In this document: positions 32,408 through 41,228 of the stretch, one piece after another
How the letters are laid out: each line of letters opens with the position of its first letter
How positions within the stretch are numbered: the stretch's first letter is position 1
Assembly: GCA_013361525.1 (NCBI GenBank)
Contig: JABFXY010000056.1
Coordinates: 1 to 64,000 of the forward strand
Source: Polyangiaceae bacterium
Lineage (GTDB): Bacteria > Myxococcota_A > Polyangia > Polyangiales > Polyangiaceae
DNA: 64,000 bases
Reading direction: 5' to 3'
Translations under genes and position numbers: made by a program
Notes under the pieces: generated by a model
Databases searched by the model: none
What the model was told of the DNA's origin: nothing
Seen by the model: only the letters and a program-made list of their open reading frames with translations

Positions 32408-34186
32408 ATGTCCCTCGCATTCCGCCTAGCGCTCGCGCTCGTGCTGGTCGCAGTCGGCGCGACTGCGCTGTGGGGTTTGAGCGTTCGACAGACATCGCAG
32501 CGCCTGCTCGAGGCCGAGTTCGACGCGAGGATCGAGGCGGCGACGACGGAGGTGCGGGAGGCCCTCGTCGCGGAGGCCGACCAACTGCGGGATCTGACGC
32601 TGCCCCTCTGCAAACGCGGCACGTTCTTCGACCGCGCGCTGCTCGACTACGAACGTGCCAAGGGTGACTTGGCCGTTTTGCAACAAGAGACGGGCGCACA
32701 GCTCGCGCTCAAACACCACGTCCCTGACGAAGCCGTCTCCCGCTCGCTGGACGAGCTGTCGCTCGTAACGACCGACGGCACGATCTTGTCGTCGTCGACG
32801 CGGTCGCTCGTCGGTCGCAAAGACGCGCGGATGGCGGGGCTCGTTCGGTCCGGGCAAGACGGGACGCCGCAGCTCCGGCCGCGCGCTGCGGGCGGCGACC
32901 CTTCGATCGAGGTCTCGTGCGCGCGGACCGTCCACGAATACACGCTCGGCCTCGTCGCCTCGCGAAAGATCGAGTCGATCCTCGAGCGCGTCGGCCGCGC
33001 TCACGGCGTGACCCTCACCGCGATCGATCCCGAGGGTGACGTCCCCACCGCATCGAGGCGCCAAGCGGTGCGCGTCATGCAACTCACCGAGGTGCCGGGC
33101 CTCGCGGTGGTCGCGACCATGCCGCGCGATCGATTGCTGGATGCGCTCGAGCGCCTCGACCGGGAGATCCTCGCGAGCGGTGGGGTCGCGGGCCTCGCGG
33201 CGCTTTTGCTCGCGGTGATCCTCGGTCGCAGCCTCGCGAAGCCGTTGCGCGAGCTGGCGCACGAGACACGTGAGGTCGTGAGCGGCGAGCCACGCCCGGT
33301 CCGCGTTCGTGGCGGCCTCGAGATTCGCGAGCTCGCGCGCAGCTTCAACAAGACCATCGACGAGCTCGGCAAGATGAAGAAGCGCCTCGCGGTCACCGAG
33401 CGCATCGCTGCCCGCCGCGAGATCGCGCGCCAGGTCGCGCACGAGATCAAGAACCCGCTCGCGCCGATCCGCGCGGCGGTCGAGACGCTGCGGCGCCTGC
33501 GCGATCGCGGCGACGAGCGCTTCGACGAGTACTTCGACGAGGCGACGCGCACCGTGCTCGAGGAGGTCCATCGCATCACGAACATCGTGAGCGAGTTCAC
33601 CAAGTTCCAGCGGCTGCCCGCGCCAAACCCGGAGCCGATGGATCTCGTCGCGGCCGCGAAAGGCGTCGTCAGCCTGCATGCGGCAGATCCGGACCTCGTC
33701 CGCACCGACGCCGCGAACGCCGAGCCTCGCGTCGAGCTCACCTCGGAGAACGACATTCCGCAGGTCCGCGCCGATCGCGATCAGATCATCCAGGTCCTCA
33801 CCAACCTCATTCAGAACGGCCTCGAAGCCGCTGCTGCGCTGCGCCCCGACCCGCGCGTTGTCGTCACCATCGGGCGTGTCGACGACGCGCACGTGCGCAT
33901 CGTCGTGCGCGACAACGGACCGGGCGTCGCGGAAGAGATGCGAGAGCGACTCTTCGAGGCTTACGCGACGAGCAAACCCACGGGGACCGGGCTCGGCCTC
34001 GCGATCTGCCAGCGCATCGTCTTCGAGCATGGCGGCGAGATCGCGTACCGCCCCGCGACGAAAGGCGGGGCAGTGTTCGAGCTCCGACTGCCAATCAACG
34101 GCCCCACCCTGCTCGAAAAGCCGCTCGAAACGACGGCACAGCCGGTGAGCCGACACGTGGATTCGTCGAGAACCGGCGGGGAATAG
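32408..34186 (+). CDS. Membrane histidine kinase, NtrY/NtrB-like
   Basis: A 592-residue sensor kinase. A first membrane helix (LALALVLVAVGATALWGL) starts at residue 5, a periplasmic sensing domain spans about 30-255, and a second helix (GVAGLAALLLAVILG) leads into a HAMP domain. The HisKA box is QVAHEIKNPLAPIRAAVETLRR with its histidine near 346. The catalytic domain has NLIQNGLEAAAA (N box), VRDNGPGVAEEM and GTGLGLAICQRIVFEHGG. HEIKNPLAPI is typical of NtrY/NtrB kinases that pair with NtrC-type regulators. No receiver-bearing partner is adjacent; the divergent degenerate regulator lacks a receiver. The ATG at 32408 was chosen because the membrane helix starts right after it. Confidence 0.92.
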   Translation: MSLAFRLALALVLVAVGATALWGLSVRQTSQRLLEAEFDARIEAATTEVREALVAEADQLRDLTLPLCKRGTFFDRALLDYERAKGDLAVLQQETGAQLALKHHVPDEAVSRSLDELSLVTTDGTILSSSTRSLVGRKDARMAGLVRSGQDGTPQLRPRAAGGDPSIEVSCARTVHEYTLGLVASRKIESILERVGRAHGVTLTAIDPEGDVPTASRRQAVRVMQLTEVPGLAVVATMPRDRLLDALERLDREILASGGVAGLAALLLAVILGRSLAKPLRELAHETREVVSGEPRPVRVRGGLEIRELARSFNKTIDELGKMKKRLAVTERIAARREIARQVAHEIKNPLAPIRAAVETLRRLRDRGDERFDEYFDEATRTVLEEVHRITNIVSEFTKFQRLPAPNPEPMDLVAAAKGVVSLHAADPDLVRTDAANAEPRVELTSENDIPQVRADRDQIIQVLTNLIQNGLEAAAALRPDPRVVVTIGRVDDAHVRIVVRDNGPGVAEEMRERLFEAYATSKPTGTGLGLAICQRIVFEHGGEIAYRPATKGGAVFELRLPINGPTLLEKPLETTAQPVSRHVDSSRTGGE

Positions 34187-34217
34187 CGGCCGCCGCTCGG
34201 CGGCTGTCGCTGGTCGC

Positions 34218-34715
34218 ATGTCGCTTGGATCCAGGTCTCGCGGTCACGCGATCTTGTTCGCGGGCGCGCTCGCGGCCGGCGCCCTCGGCGCGCTCTTCGA
34301 TCAAGTGACGGTCACGATCTCGCCGGCGTATTTCCTCCTCGGTAAAGGCGTCGACGCGGCCGACGATCTTCGCCTCGCGGCTGCATGGATCGGCTTTCGC
34401 GGTGGCCTTGCGCTCGGCGCGCTCGCCGCGGGTGCCGGTGTCTGGATCGAGCCTCGGACGCGCGATTTTCGATGGGCGCGTCATGGCGCAGCCATCGCTG
34501 CGACGGCGCTCTTGTTCGCGTGTTTCGGGGGGCCGATCATGCGCGCGCTGGATCCGTTCGACGTGCGCGCCGATAGCGCCGGCGTCCTCTCGGACGCCGA
34601 AGCTTCGAGCTACCTGCTGGTCTGGGGCGCGCACATCGGCGTCTATGCCGGTGCGGTCCTCGCCGTCGTGGTCGCGCTTCTCCGTGCGCGATCGCGCGAA
34701 CGTCACTCGGCCTGA
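34218..34715 (+). CDS. Hypothetical four-helix membrane protein
   Basis: A 165-residue protein with about four membrane segments (ILFAGALAAGALGALF, FRGGLALGALAAGAGVW, GAAIAATALLFACFGG, IGVYAGAVLAVVVALL) and a basic C-terminus. No family is recognised. It follows the histidine kinase by 31 nt and may share its transcript. Its last 13 nt overlap the end of the convergent lipoprotein gene. Confidence 0.75.
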   Translation: MSLGSRSRGHAILFAGALAAGALGALFDQVTVTISPAYFLLGKGVDAADDLRLAAAWIGFRGGLALGALAAGAGVWIEPRTRDFRWARHGAAIAATALLFACFGGPIMRALDPFDVRADSAGVLSDAEASSYLLVWGAHIGVYAGAVLAVVVALLRARSRERHSA

Positions 34716-35038
34716 AGGCAATCCGACAGCGTCGCGCGCTCTTCTGCGCACGCAGACGGATCGTCCAACGTCGAGCGGCCCTCGTCGTTGCAGATCGTGT
34801 GCTGCTCGGTGCAGGAGAACACCGCCTCGGCGTCGTCACCGCACCCGTTCTCGTCCGCGTTCTCCAGCGTCGCTTGCCCGTTGTCGAGGCAGGCTCGACG
34901 GCCCTCCTCGCTACACCCTTCGTCGCAGCTGCACGCCTTGTCACACGCAGCCACGTAGCCCCCCTCGCGGGAGCAGGAGCAGACGAGCGCCGAAAGCCAA
35001 GCTGCTGCGAGGGCCGACGACAATGCGCCTCTTTTCAT
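34703..35038 (-). CDS. Small cysteine-rich lipoprotein
   Basis: A 111-residue exported protein: signal ending near ALVCSC, then about ten cysteines in patterns such as CDKACSCDEGC and CTEQHTIC. Such small Cys-rich lipoproteins are common in myxobacteria and have no known role. The ATG at 35038 begins the signal peptide; a longer frame to 35092 is not needed. It overlaps the 3' end of the membrane protein gene by 13 nt. Confidence 0.78.
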   Translation of the reverse strand: MKRGALSSALAAAWLSALVCSCSREGGYVAACDKACSCDEGCSEEGRRACLDNGQATLENADENGCGDDAEAVFSCTEQHTICNDEGRSTLDDPSACAEERATLSDCLQAE

Positions 35039-35220
35039 GCCCCAGACGATACGGGGAGGCCGCCGGCAGGGTCGAACACGGCGCAGGAACACAACATGCG
35101 ATCAAACCCTGGCGATCGCGCGATCTGCGCGGATTTCACTTAATCCCGGGGGCTAGGTTGCCTGACAAAGTCGTCACGTGGGCCGTGGATGCCCGGCTGC
35201 GAACATGCTCGAGTGGAGCG

Positions 35221-36519
35221 ATGTCGGATCTGGACGACCGCATCGGATCGTTACAACTCGGCGCTTTTCGCATCTTACGCCGGCTCGGGGAGGGCTCGTT
35301 CGCGACCGCGTTCCTCGCGGAGCAGATGGGAACCGAGCGCCTCGCGGTCGTGAAGATCGCCAGGGCGGAGAAGCTCCCGTCCGGCGCGAGCGTGCGGGAC
35401 GCGTTCGCGCGCGAAGTCCGAGCGGCGACCCGCGTCTCCCACCCGAACCTGGTCTCGATCTACTTCGCCGGTGAGACCACCGACGGCTTGCCTGCATACG
35501 CGATGGAGTACGTGCCCGGCTTCACGTTCGACGCGCGCATGACGAGGTGCTCGTTCCTCCCGCTGCGCGAGATGGAAGCCTATTTCGCGCAGATCGCGCG
35601 TGCGCTTCGAAGCCTGCACGCCGCGGGAATCGTGCACCGCGACGTCTCTCCGAACAACGTGATGGTCACCGTCGACGAGGAGGGTCAGCCCAAAGCGACG
35701 CTGCTCGATCTCGGTATCGCCCTCCTCCACGGTTACACCGACGCCGACGCGATCGCGGGCACGCCGGGTTACACCGCGCCCGAGCAGCTGCGCGGTGAAG
35801 CCGCACCTGCGTCCGACATGTTCGCGCTCGGCGCGCTGCTCTTCTACGCGGTCACAGGCGCGGCGCTGTTCAACGACGAAGACGACGTCTCCGCGGTCAT
35901 GACGAAGACCAGCGAGCTCAGCCGCTCACCGGATCCGCGCGAGCGACGCCCCGCGCTGCCCGCGGCGATGGCGTCGCTCGTGATGAGCCTGCTCGATCCC
36001 CGCCCGACCAATCGCCCGACCGCGAGCGCCTTCATCGAGCGATGGCCGACCGCGATGCGCGCGATGTTCGACGCCGCTGCGACGGTCACCGTTCCCATCC
36101 CCCGCGAGATCGTGCTGCGACAGCCTCGCGTCCCGACGCTCCTCGCGATCCGCGTCGATCCTTCGACGAAACAGCTCGTCTCGAAGCGTGCATCGCTCGC
36201 CGGGTGGAACGTCGATTTCGCCGACGATGCCCGCGCCGCGACCCGCGCACAGGAGGGTCGCTACGACGCGTTCCTTCTTCCGGCCGACCTGCAGCAGCCG
36301 AGCACCCGCGCGGTCGCGCGCCACCTGCGCGAGTTCCACCCGAGCTGCCCCATCATCCTCGCGTTCTACAGCCAAGACCAAGAGATGGAGTCGCTCGACT
36401 TCCGCCCACACCTCATCGTTCGCCTGCCCCAGAACGCGAACGGCCTGTGGTTCTTCCTTCGCGCGCTCACACCCGAGGACGACGAAGAAGAGTTCGAGCC
36501 CGTCGTGATGCGCGGCTGA
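35221..36519 (+). CDS. Ser/Thr protein kinase with receiver-like C-terminal domain
   Basis: A 432-residue soluble protein. The kinase domain (about 14-285) has the glycine loop GEGSFATAF, Lys45 in VVKIAR, HRDVSPNN as catalytic loop, DLG for DFG and GTPGYTAPEQ. HRDVSPNN lacks the usual lysine of HRDxKxxN; this variant is frequent in myxobacterial kinases. Residues about 305-420 (LLAIRVDPSTKQLVSKRASLAGWNVDFADDARAATRA, given as a region; key parts LLAIRVDP and YDAFLLPADLQQP, PIILAFYS) look like a two-component receiver that has lost its phospho-aspartate environment. It might act as a docking domain. The start ATG at 35221 fits the first kinase strand; the much longer frame upstream is a shadow. 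Confidence 0.85.
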   Translation: MSDLDDRIGSLQLGAFRILRRLGEGSFATAFLAEQMGTERLAVVKIARAEKLPSGASVRDAFAREVRAATRVSHPNLVSIYFAGETTDGLPAYAMEYVPGFTFDARMTRCSFLPLREMEAYFAQIARALRSLHAAGIVHRDVSPNNVMVTVDEEGQPKATLLDLGIALLHGYTDADAIAGTPGYTAPEQLRGEAAPASDMFALGALLFYAVTGAALFNDEDDVSAVMTKTSELSRSPDPRERRPALPAAMASLVMSLLDPRPTNRPTASAFIERWPTAMRAMFDAAATVTVPIPREIVLRQPRVPTLLAIRVDPSTKQLVSKRASLAGWNVDFADDARAATRAQEGRYDAFLLPADLQQPSTRAVARHLREFHPSCPIILAFYSQDQEMESLDFRPHLIVRLPQNANGLWFFLRALTPEDDEEEFEPVVMRG

Positions 36520-36713
36520 GCGACCCTCCTCGAGAACCAAACCTTCGACGAGCGCGCCCGCGACGAGCCTGCTTTTAGGCCCCAAAAACGCGCATTTGCC
36601 AAGACGACGTCGCGCGGCCGCGATTTGTTGCGCGGCGGCCAATTTGTCATGGGTTCGAGCGTGGTGCTCCGTTCGCCGCCCCATTATGGTGCTCGGCGAT
36701 GCACCGTTCGCAA

Positions 36714-36734
36714 AACCCAGCCTTCGGCTGGGTT
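36714..36734 (+). terminator. Hairpin upstream of the large lipoprotein gene
   Basis: AACCCAGCC and GGCTGGGTT form a perfect 9-bp stem around a TTC loop. It lies about 200 nt after the kinase stop and just before the favoured ATG of the next gene, so it is a terminator or a leader hairpin. It argues against starting that gene at 36699. Confidence 0.5.
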
Positions 36735-36746
36735 GACCCGACAACC

Positions 36747-39524
36747 ATGAAGCCCAGCGCTCACACCTCTGCCGAAATGCGGAGCGACCGGCCCGCTCGC
36801 CCGTCAGGGCGGGCCGCGTCGCGAGCTCGGCACACGGGAGCGGTGGGTCTGACCGCTATCGTCACCCTCGTGCTCGCCACGGCTTGCTCGACGACGACCA
36901 AGATGCCGAAGGCCTCTGTCGGCAAGTCACCGCACGCAGTCGGTCCTTCGAGCAAGCTCGCGGGTCCGCCCGGTCTCGAAGCGGTCGAGCTCGCGTCGCT
37001 CGAAAGCCCGGACGCCCCCGTCGCGTTCGCCATGGGACCGAAGGGCGGATTGTTCGCCTACGTACAAGGCGGCCGCTTGTTCGCGCGCGCGGTCTCACCC
37101 GGCCCGACGTCGAGCGGCGAAGCGGTCGCGCTCGGGAACGCGGGCGTCCTCGGCGTCGCGTTTTCGGTGCGGCCGCGAGCGGATGGCACGTTCATCGTGT
37201 TCTGGGGCGAGCGCGTCGATCAGAACCACGTGTTCAAAGCGCAGCGCGTTGGCGCAGACGGCAAGCCGATCGGTCAGGCGCTCGCGATGCCACCGGTCGC
37301 GGATGCGGGCGTGACCTTCGCGGACGTCGCCATCCTCGGTGACCGCGCTCTCGTCGTGCACGAGGTGTCCCGCGGAGATCGAATCTCGGTGTACGTGACG
37401 CCGATCGCATCCGCGTTCGACAAGTTCGAGGGCGCGTCGAAGCCCGTCGTCGAAGGTGCGCTCGCTTGGTACCCCGCGGAGTCGGAGGCGGGACTCGGCA
37501 TCGTGACCGTCGTCGAAGCACCATCCGGCGCGGAGTCGACCGATCCGACCCCGCAGAGCGGCCTGCTCCAGTTCATGCTCGTCGACCCCAGCGGAAAGGC
37601 CGGCGCGAAGAAGCCTGTCGGCGGCACGCAAACGGCGCAGATCGACGCGCAGATCGCCGCCGTTCAAGGTGGGTACGTCGTCGCTTGGACCGACGAAGCC
37701 CAGGACGACGGCGCGGTGCGCGTCGCCACGTTGTCGAAGGACGGAACGGTCGTCGGTCAACCTTCGTGGGTAGCGCCACCGATCGGACAACAAGCATTCG
37801 TCTCGCTTGCGGCGGATCCGTCGGGCCGCGGCGCACGCGCGCTCGTCGCCTGGGAGAACGTCGGGCAGGCCTCGGGCACGGCGCGCATCATCCACCTCGC
37901 GACGGTCGACGCCAAAGGCACGATCGCGCCGGAGCGAACGCGCATGCTCTATGCCGACAGCGATCGCCCCGCGCTCGTCGCGGACGGCGACGGCTTCGCA
38001 GCGCTCACGCTCGCGCCCGCGATGGCGAACGAAGAGACGCAATCCGCGGAGACGCCTTCCTATCCGACGCTCGTGCGCCTCGGCCCGGATCTGTCGGTGC
38101 GCTGGTCGGAGCCGGTTCGCTTCGGCGGTGCGCTCGCGCGAGACGGCGTGCCGGCGTTCGCGTGGAACCCGACCTGCGCCGCCTCGTCTTGTTATGCGCT
38201 CGCCGCGGATGGGCCTGGGCCGACCGCGTTCTATGTCGCATCGAGCGCCGATCGCGCGAGCCCGTGGAAACCGCCGGCATGGCGCGCGGACGAAGAGCGG
38301 TCACCGAAGGTGCTCGGTCTGCGCAGCATGGCCGAGGGCCCGCGCCTCGCGAGCGCAGACGCGACCAAGCTCGGCGCGGACGGACCGGAGGCGGTCGCGT
38401 GGGTGACGTATTTCCTCGAAGGAGCCAATGCAGAAGCTGCTCCGAAGGGCGAGCCGCCGTATGCGGCGACGCTCGGTGTTCGCTTCACGACCGCCGACGG
38501 CAAACCTTCGGAGCCGGTCATCGTCTCCAAGCGCGCGCTCTCGCTCGGCGGGGTGTCGGTCGCGCCTGCTCCGGGCGGGAAGAAGTCCGAAGCGGTCGTG
38601 GCGTGGGTCGCGAGCGACAAGGGCGGCCCGCAGGTGTTCGCCACGAAGGTCGACGTCGACGGCAAGAAGGTCGCACAGAAGAAGGTCACCACGGTCACCC
38701 GCAGCGGCGCGAAGTCCTCGGGCAAAGGCGGCGACGATCACACGCTTTACGCATCGAGCGTGGCGATCGCGCCGTCTCCGATCGAAGGCGACAAGAGCGG
38801 CTCCGACGGGCTCGTCCTTGCGTGGGTCGACACCCGCGACAAGAACGGCGAGCTCTACGTCGCGCGGCTCAACAAGGATCTCGAAAAGAGCGTGCCCGAC
38901 AAACGGATCACGAATGCCGCGGGTGACGCGTCCGACGTGAGCATCGCGGTCCGGGGCAGCGACACCTTCATCGCGTTCGCGGATGCGCGCGAGGGCAAAC
39001 CGTCGGACATCTACTTCTCGCACCTCGACGCGTTCTCCCTGAAAGAGAAGGACGACGACGGCAGGGTGTACGCGTCCGCGGGGCGCTCGCGCGCGCCGCA
39101 CATCGCGCTCGCCGGCTCGAAGATCATCCTCGCCTGGATCGAGGAAGACGCGGCCGCGGAGGCAAAACCCGCCACCCTGCGCGTCGCCGAGGTCGACACC
39201 AGTGGTCGCCTCATCCAACCGCCCCGCACACTCGAAGCACCGGGCGGCGCCAGCATCACCGGCTTCGGGCTCTCTTGCGGCGACACGATCGCGACGTGCC
39301 GCCTCGCCCTGTCGTGGGGCACCGCCGATGGCCGGACGGAGATCGGCGCCGTGACGCTCGATGCCTCGGGCGCGCCGTCCGCGGTGCGCCGCCTCGGAAC
39401 GCTCGCATCGGGACCGTACGCCGAGCCGTCGTTCACGTTCGGCGATCGAGCCGCGACGTCGCTCTATTACGCAGAAGACCTCGGCGACCGCGGCCGTTTG
39501 CGGCAGCTGAAGCTCGGCTGGTAA
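36747..39524 (+). CDS. Large lipoprotein with beta-propeller-like repeats
   Basis: A 925-residue exported protein. An Arg-rich leader precedes the signal (VGLTAIVTLVLATAC). The rest consists of repeating beta-rich units with motifs such as GGYVVAWTDEAQDDGAVRVATL, GLVLAWVDTRDKNGELYVARL and TFIAFADAREGKPSDIYFSHL (each cited only as a region), suggesting one or two beta-propellers. I do not recognise an enzyme. Such large lipoproteins are usual at the myxobacterial surface. The ATG at 36747 follows the leader hairpin and is preferred to 36699; the true start may be even later, at GTG 36843, since the Arg-rich part is unusual. Confidence 0.75.
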   Translation: MKPSAHTSAEMRSDRPARPSGRAASRARHTGAVGLTAIVTLVLATACSTTTKMPKASVGKSPHAVGPSSKLAGPPGLEAVELASLESPDAPVAFAMGPKGGLFAYVQGGRLFARAVSPGPTSSGEAVALGNAGVLGVAFSVRPRADGTFIVFWGERVDQNHVFKAQRVGADGKPIGQALAMPPVADAGVTFADVAILGDRALVVHEVSRGDRISVYVTPIASAFDKFEGASKPVVEGALAWYPAESEAGLGIVTVVEAPSGAESTDPTPQSGLLQFMLVDPSGKAGAKKPVGGTQTAQIDAQIAAVQGGYVVAWTDEAQDDGAVRVATLSKDGTVVGQPSWVAPPIGQQAFVSLAADPSGRGARALVAWENVGQASGTARIIHLATVDAKGTIAPERTRMLYADSDRPALVADGDGFAALTLAPAMANEETQSAETPSYPTLVRLGPDLSVRWSEPVRFGGALARDGVPAFAWNPTCAASSCYALAADGPGPTAFYVASSADRASPWKPPAWRADEERSPKVLGLRSMAEGPRLASADATKLGADGPEAVAWVTYFLEGANAEAAPKGEPPYAATLGVRFTTADGKPSEPVIVSKRALSLGGVSVAPAPGGKKSEAVVAWVASDKGGPQVFATKVDVDGKKVAQKKVTTVTRSGAKSSGKGGDDHTLYASSVAIAPSPIEGDKSGSDGLVLAWVDTRDKNGELYVARLNKDLEKSVPDKRITNAAGDASDVSIAVRGSDTFIAFADAREGKPSDIYFSHLDAFSLKEKDDDGRVYASAGRSRAPHIALAGSKIILAWIEEDAAAEAKPATLRVAEVDTSGRLIQPPRTLEAPGGASITGFGLSCGDTIATCRLALSWGTADGRTEIGAVTLDASGAPSAVRRLGTLASGPYAEPSFTFGDRAATSLYYAEDLGDRGRLRQLKLGW

Positions 39525-39551
39525 CGAATTGGCTACCTCGGCCCGCCGCGA

Positions 39552-41228
39552 TCACCGCGCGCCGAGGTAATAGGCCTCTTCGTCGGCGAACAATTGCCCG
39601 AGATGGTCTCCGCTCGTCACGGCCCAGGAGTAATCCGTCGGAAAATTGTTACGTAGCTCGCTCGTGCCGAAGCCCGCGAACAGCAGAATGTCTTCGCTCC
39701 TGAGGTCCGTGCCGCCGTGCTGGTGGCATCCGATGCAGTTCGTCTTCGCGTTGCCGTGCCCCTCTTCGATATATGGATTCGAGCACCACGACGTATTGTC
39801 GACACCTGAATAGACGGCGTCGAGCGCCGCCCCGAGCGAGGGGTAATCGCCCGCGAATCCCCCATTCGATTGGGCGTCGCCTTCGGCAAACGCGGTGACC
39901 ACGCACATCTTGTAGTTGCGCCACGGCCCCTCGAGACTTTCGATCGAAGCTGGTCGATCCGCGCCGAAATCCTCATTGGGGCTCTCGGACCAAAAGAGGG
40001 TAATCCACACCCAATGGTCGAGCTCTTTCGTCATGATGTGGAGACCGGCCAATCGATAGGTCGAGCCGTTCGGCAGGGTCAGCGTATAGATGTCGTCCGG
40101 GCTCGGGTCGGCCTCGCCGTCCGGCACCTCCCAGCTCACGTTGCCGGCGAGGCGGGCGGCGAGCGCGGAAGCCGACGTCGAATACGTGGGTACGGTCATC
40201 TCGAAGTCGGCGCGCCGATAATCGGCTTTGACGACGACGGCGTCGCCGGGGAATGGTCCGTCGAGGCATGCCGACCAAGGCGGTCGCGTGCTCAGCCGCG
40301 TCACCTCGACGACGGATTCGATCGGCGCATCATCCGCGGACACAGAGACGACGGCCGTCGCAGGGCCTTCGATTTCGCACGGTTCGGCTGCGGCGACCCG
40401 ACAGACGACGTCGCCCGCCCGAACGACGAGCTCGGCTCCGCCGACATCGGGTCCGTCCTCGAGGACGACCCGCAACGTCTCGTCGTCACCAATCGCATAC
40501 GAGCCGACCTCGCGGCGCTCGCAGGCGTCGGCGGCCACACCCTCGCGGGCGACGTCCACTGTCTCCACGGGGCCTCGAACATCCGCAGGAGGAGGACCGT
40601 CGTCATGACACGTCAGGATCTCCGGGTAACTCGAGATCAGATGTCGCGCGGCGCCCGGGCTGTAGACCACGCGCGAAATCCCGCCTAGGCCTGCGACGTC
40701 GCTCGCGGTGTCGATCGCAGCGAGATATTCCTGATAACGCTCTTCGGGCCAATTGGGCAGCTCTTCGACCGAATGCAGATTCCAGGCGAAGTTATCGTCC
40801 AAATCGGTTTTCGAGAACCGCTTGCGAGCTTGTTTGTCTTCCGCCGGCAGCGCGCCGTACATGCGGTGGAAGACGCGCCGCAGATCGTCCAAGTCGTACC
40901 AAGTTTGGAATGTCGGTATCGCCGCGGGGAGGTCCGGTGAGCCCAGCGATTGGGAGAGCGGGACGTCGGCCAGCACCTTCGCCGCGATTTTCCACGCGGT
41001 CTCGCGGCGCAGGCGCTGCGAATGCGCGAGCACCTCGTCCTGCCCGCGCAGCTCGAAGTCCGCGGGATAGGCCGCTGCTTCGCCGACGATCTTGCGATCG
41101 ACGGCGGTGAGCGCAGCCTGGCTCGTCCCTTCCGAACAGACCGGAGGGTCGGGCTCCGTTTCGGGCGGAGCCTCACAACCCGCCAGTACGACGGCCCAAA
41201 GAAGCGCCGCTGTGCGGCGCCGTTTCAC
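39552..41228 (-). CDS. Lipoprotein with C-terminal c-type haem motif
   Basis: A 558-residue exported protein: signal ending LLWAVVLAGC, an acidic linker, a large domain without known motif, and near the C-terminus CIGCHQHGG, a CxxCH haem attachment site in a context (NCIGCHQHGGTDL) like cytochrome c family proteins. The start is a GTG at 41228 overlapping the stop of the upstream gene as GTGA, implying translational coupling. With its upstream partner, also a CxxCH lipoprotein, it forms a two-gene unit that probably acts in envelope redox chemistry. Redox partner and substrate are unknown. Confidence 0.8.
   Translation of the reverse strand: MKRRRTAALLWAVVLAGCEAPPETEPDPPVCSEGTSQAALTAVDRKIVGEAAAYPADFELRGQDEVLAHSQRLRRETAWKIAAKVLADVPLSQSLGSPDLPAAIPTFQTWYDLDDLRRVFHRMYGALPAEDKQARKRFSKTDLDDNFAWNLHSVEELPNWPEERYQEYLAAIDTASDVAGLGGISRVVYSPGAARHLISSYPEILTCHDDGPPPADVRGPVETVDVAREGVAADACERREVGSYAIGDDETLRVVLEDGPDVGGAELVVRAGDVVCRVAAAEPCEIEGPATAVVSVSADDAPIESVVEVTRLSTRPPWSACLDGPFPGDAVVVKADYRRADFEMTVPTYSTSASALAARLAGNVSWEVPDGEADPSPDDIYTLTLPNGSTYRLAGLHIMTKELDHWVWITLFWSESPNEDFGADRPASIESLEGPWRNYKMCVVTAFAEGDAQSNGGFAGDYPSLGAALDAVYSGVDNTSWCSNPYIEEGHGNAKTNCIGCHQHGGTDLRSEDILLFAGFGTSELRNNFPTDYSWAVTSGDHLGQLFADEEAYYLGAR

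Noticed and set aside
32426..34219. 597-residue minus-strand frame
   Set aside because: Antisense of the NtrY-like kinase, whose histidine, N and G boxes are all intact.
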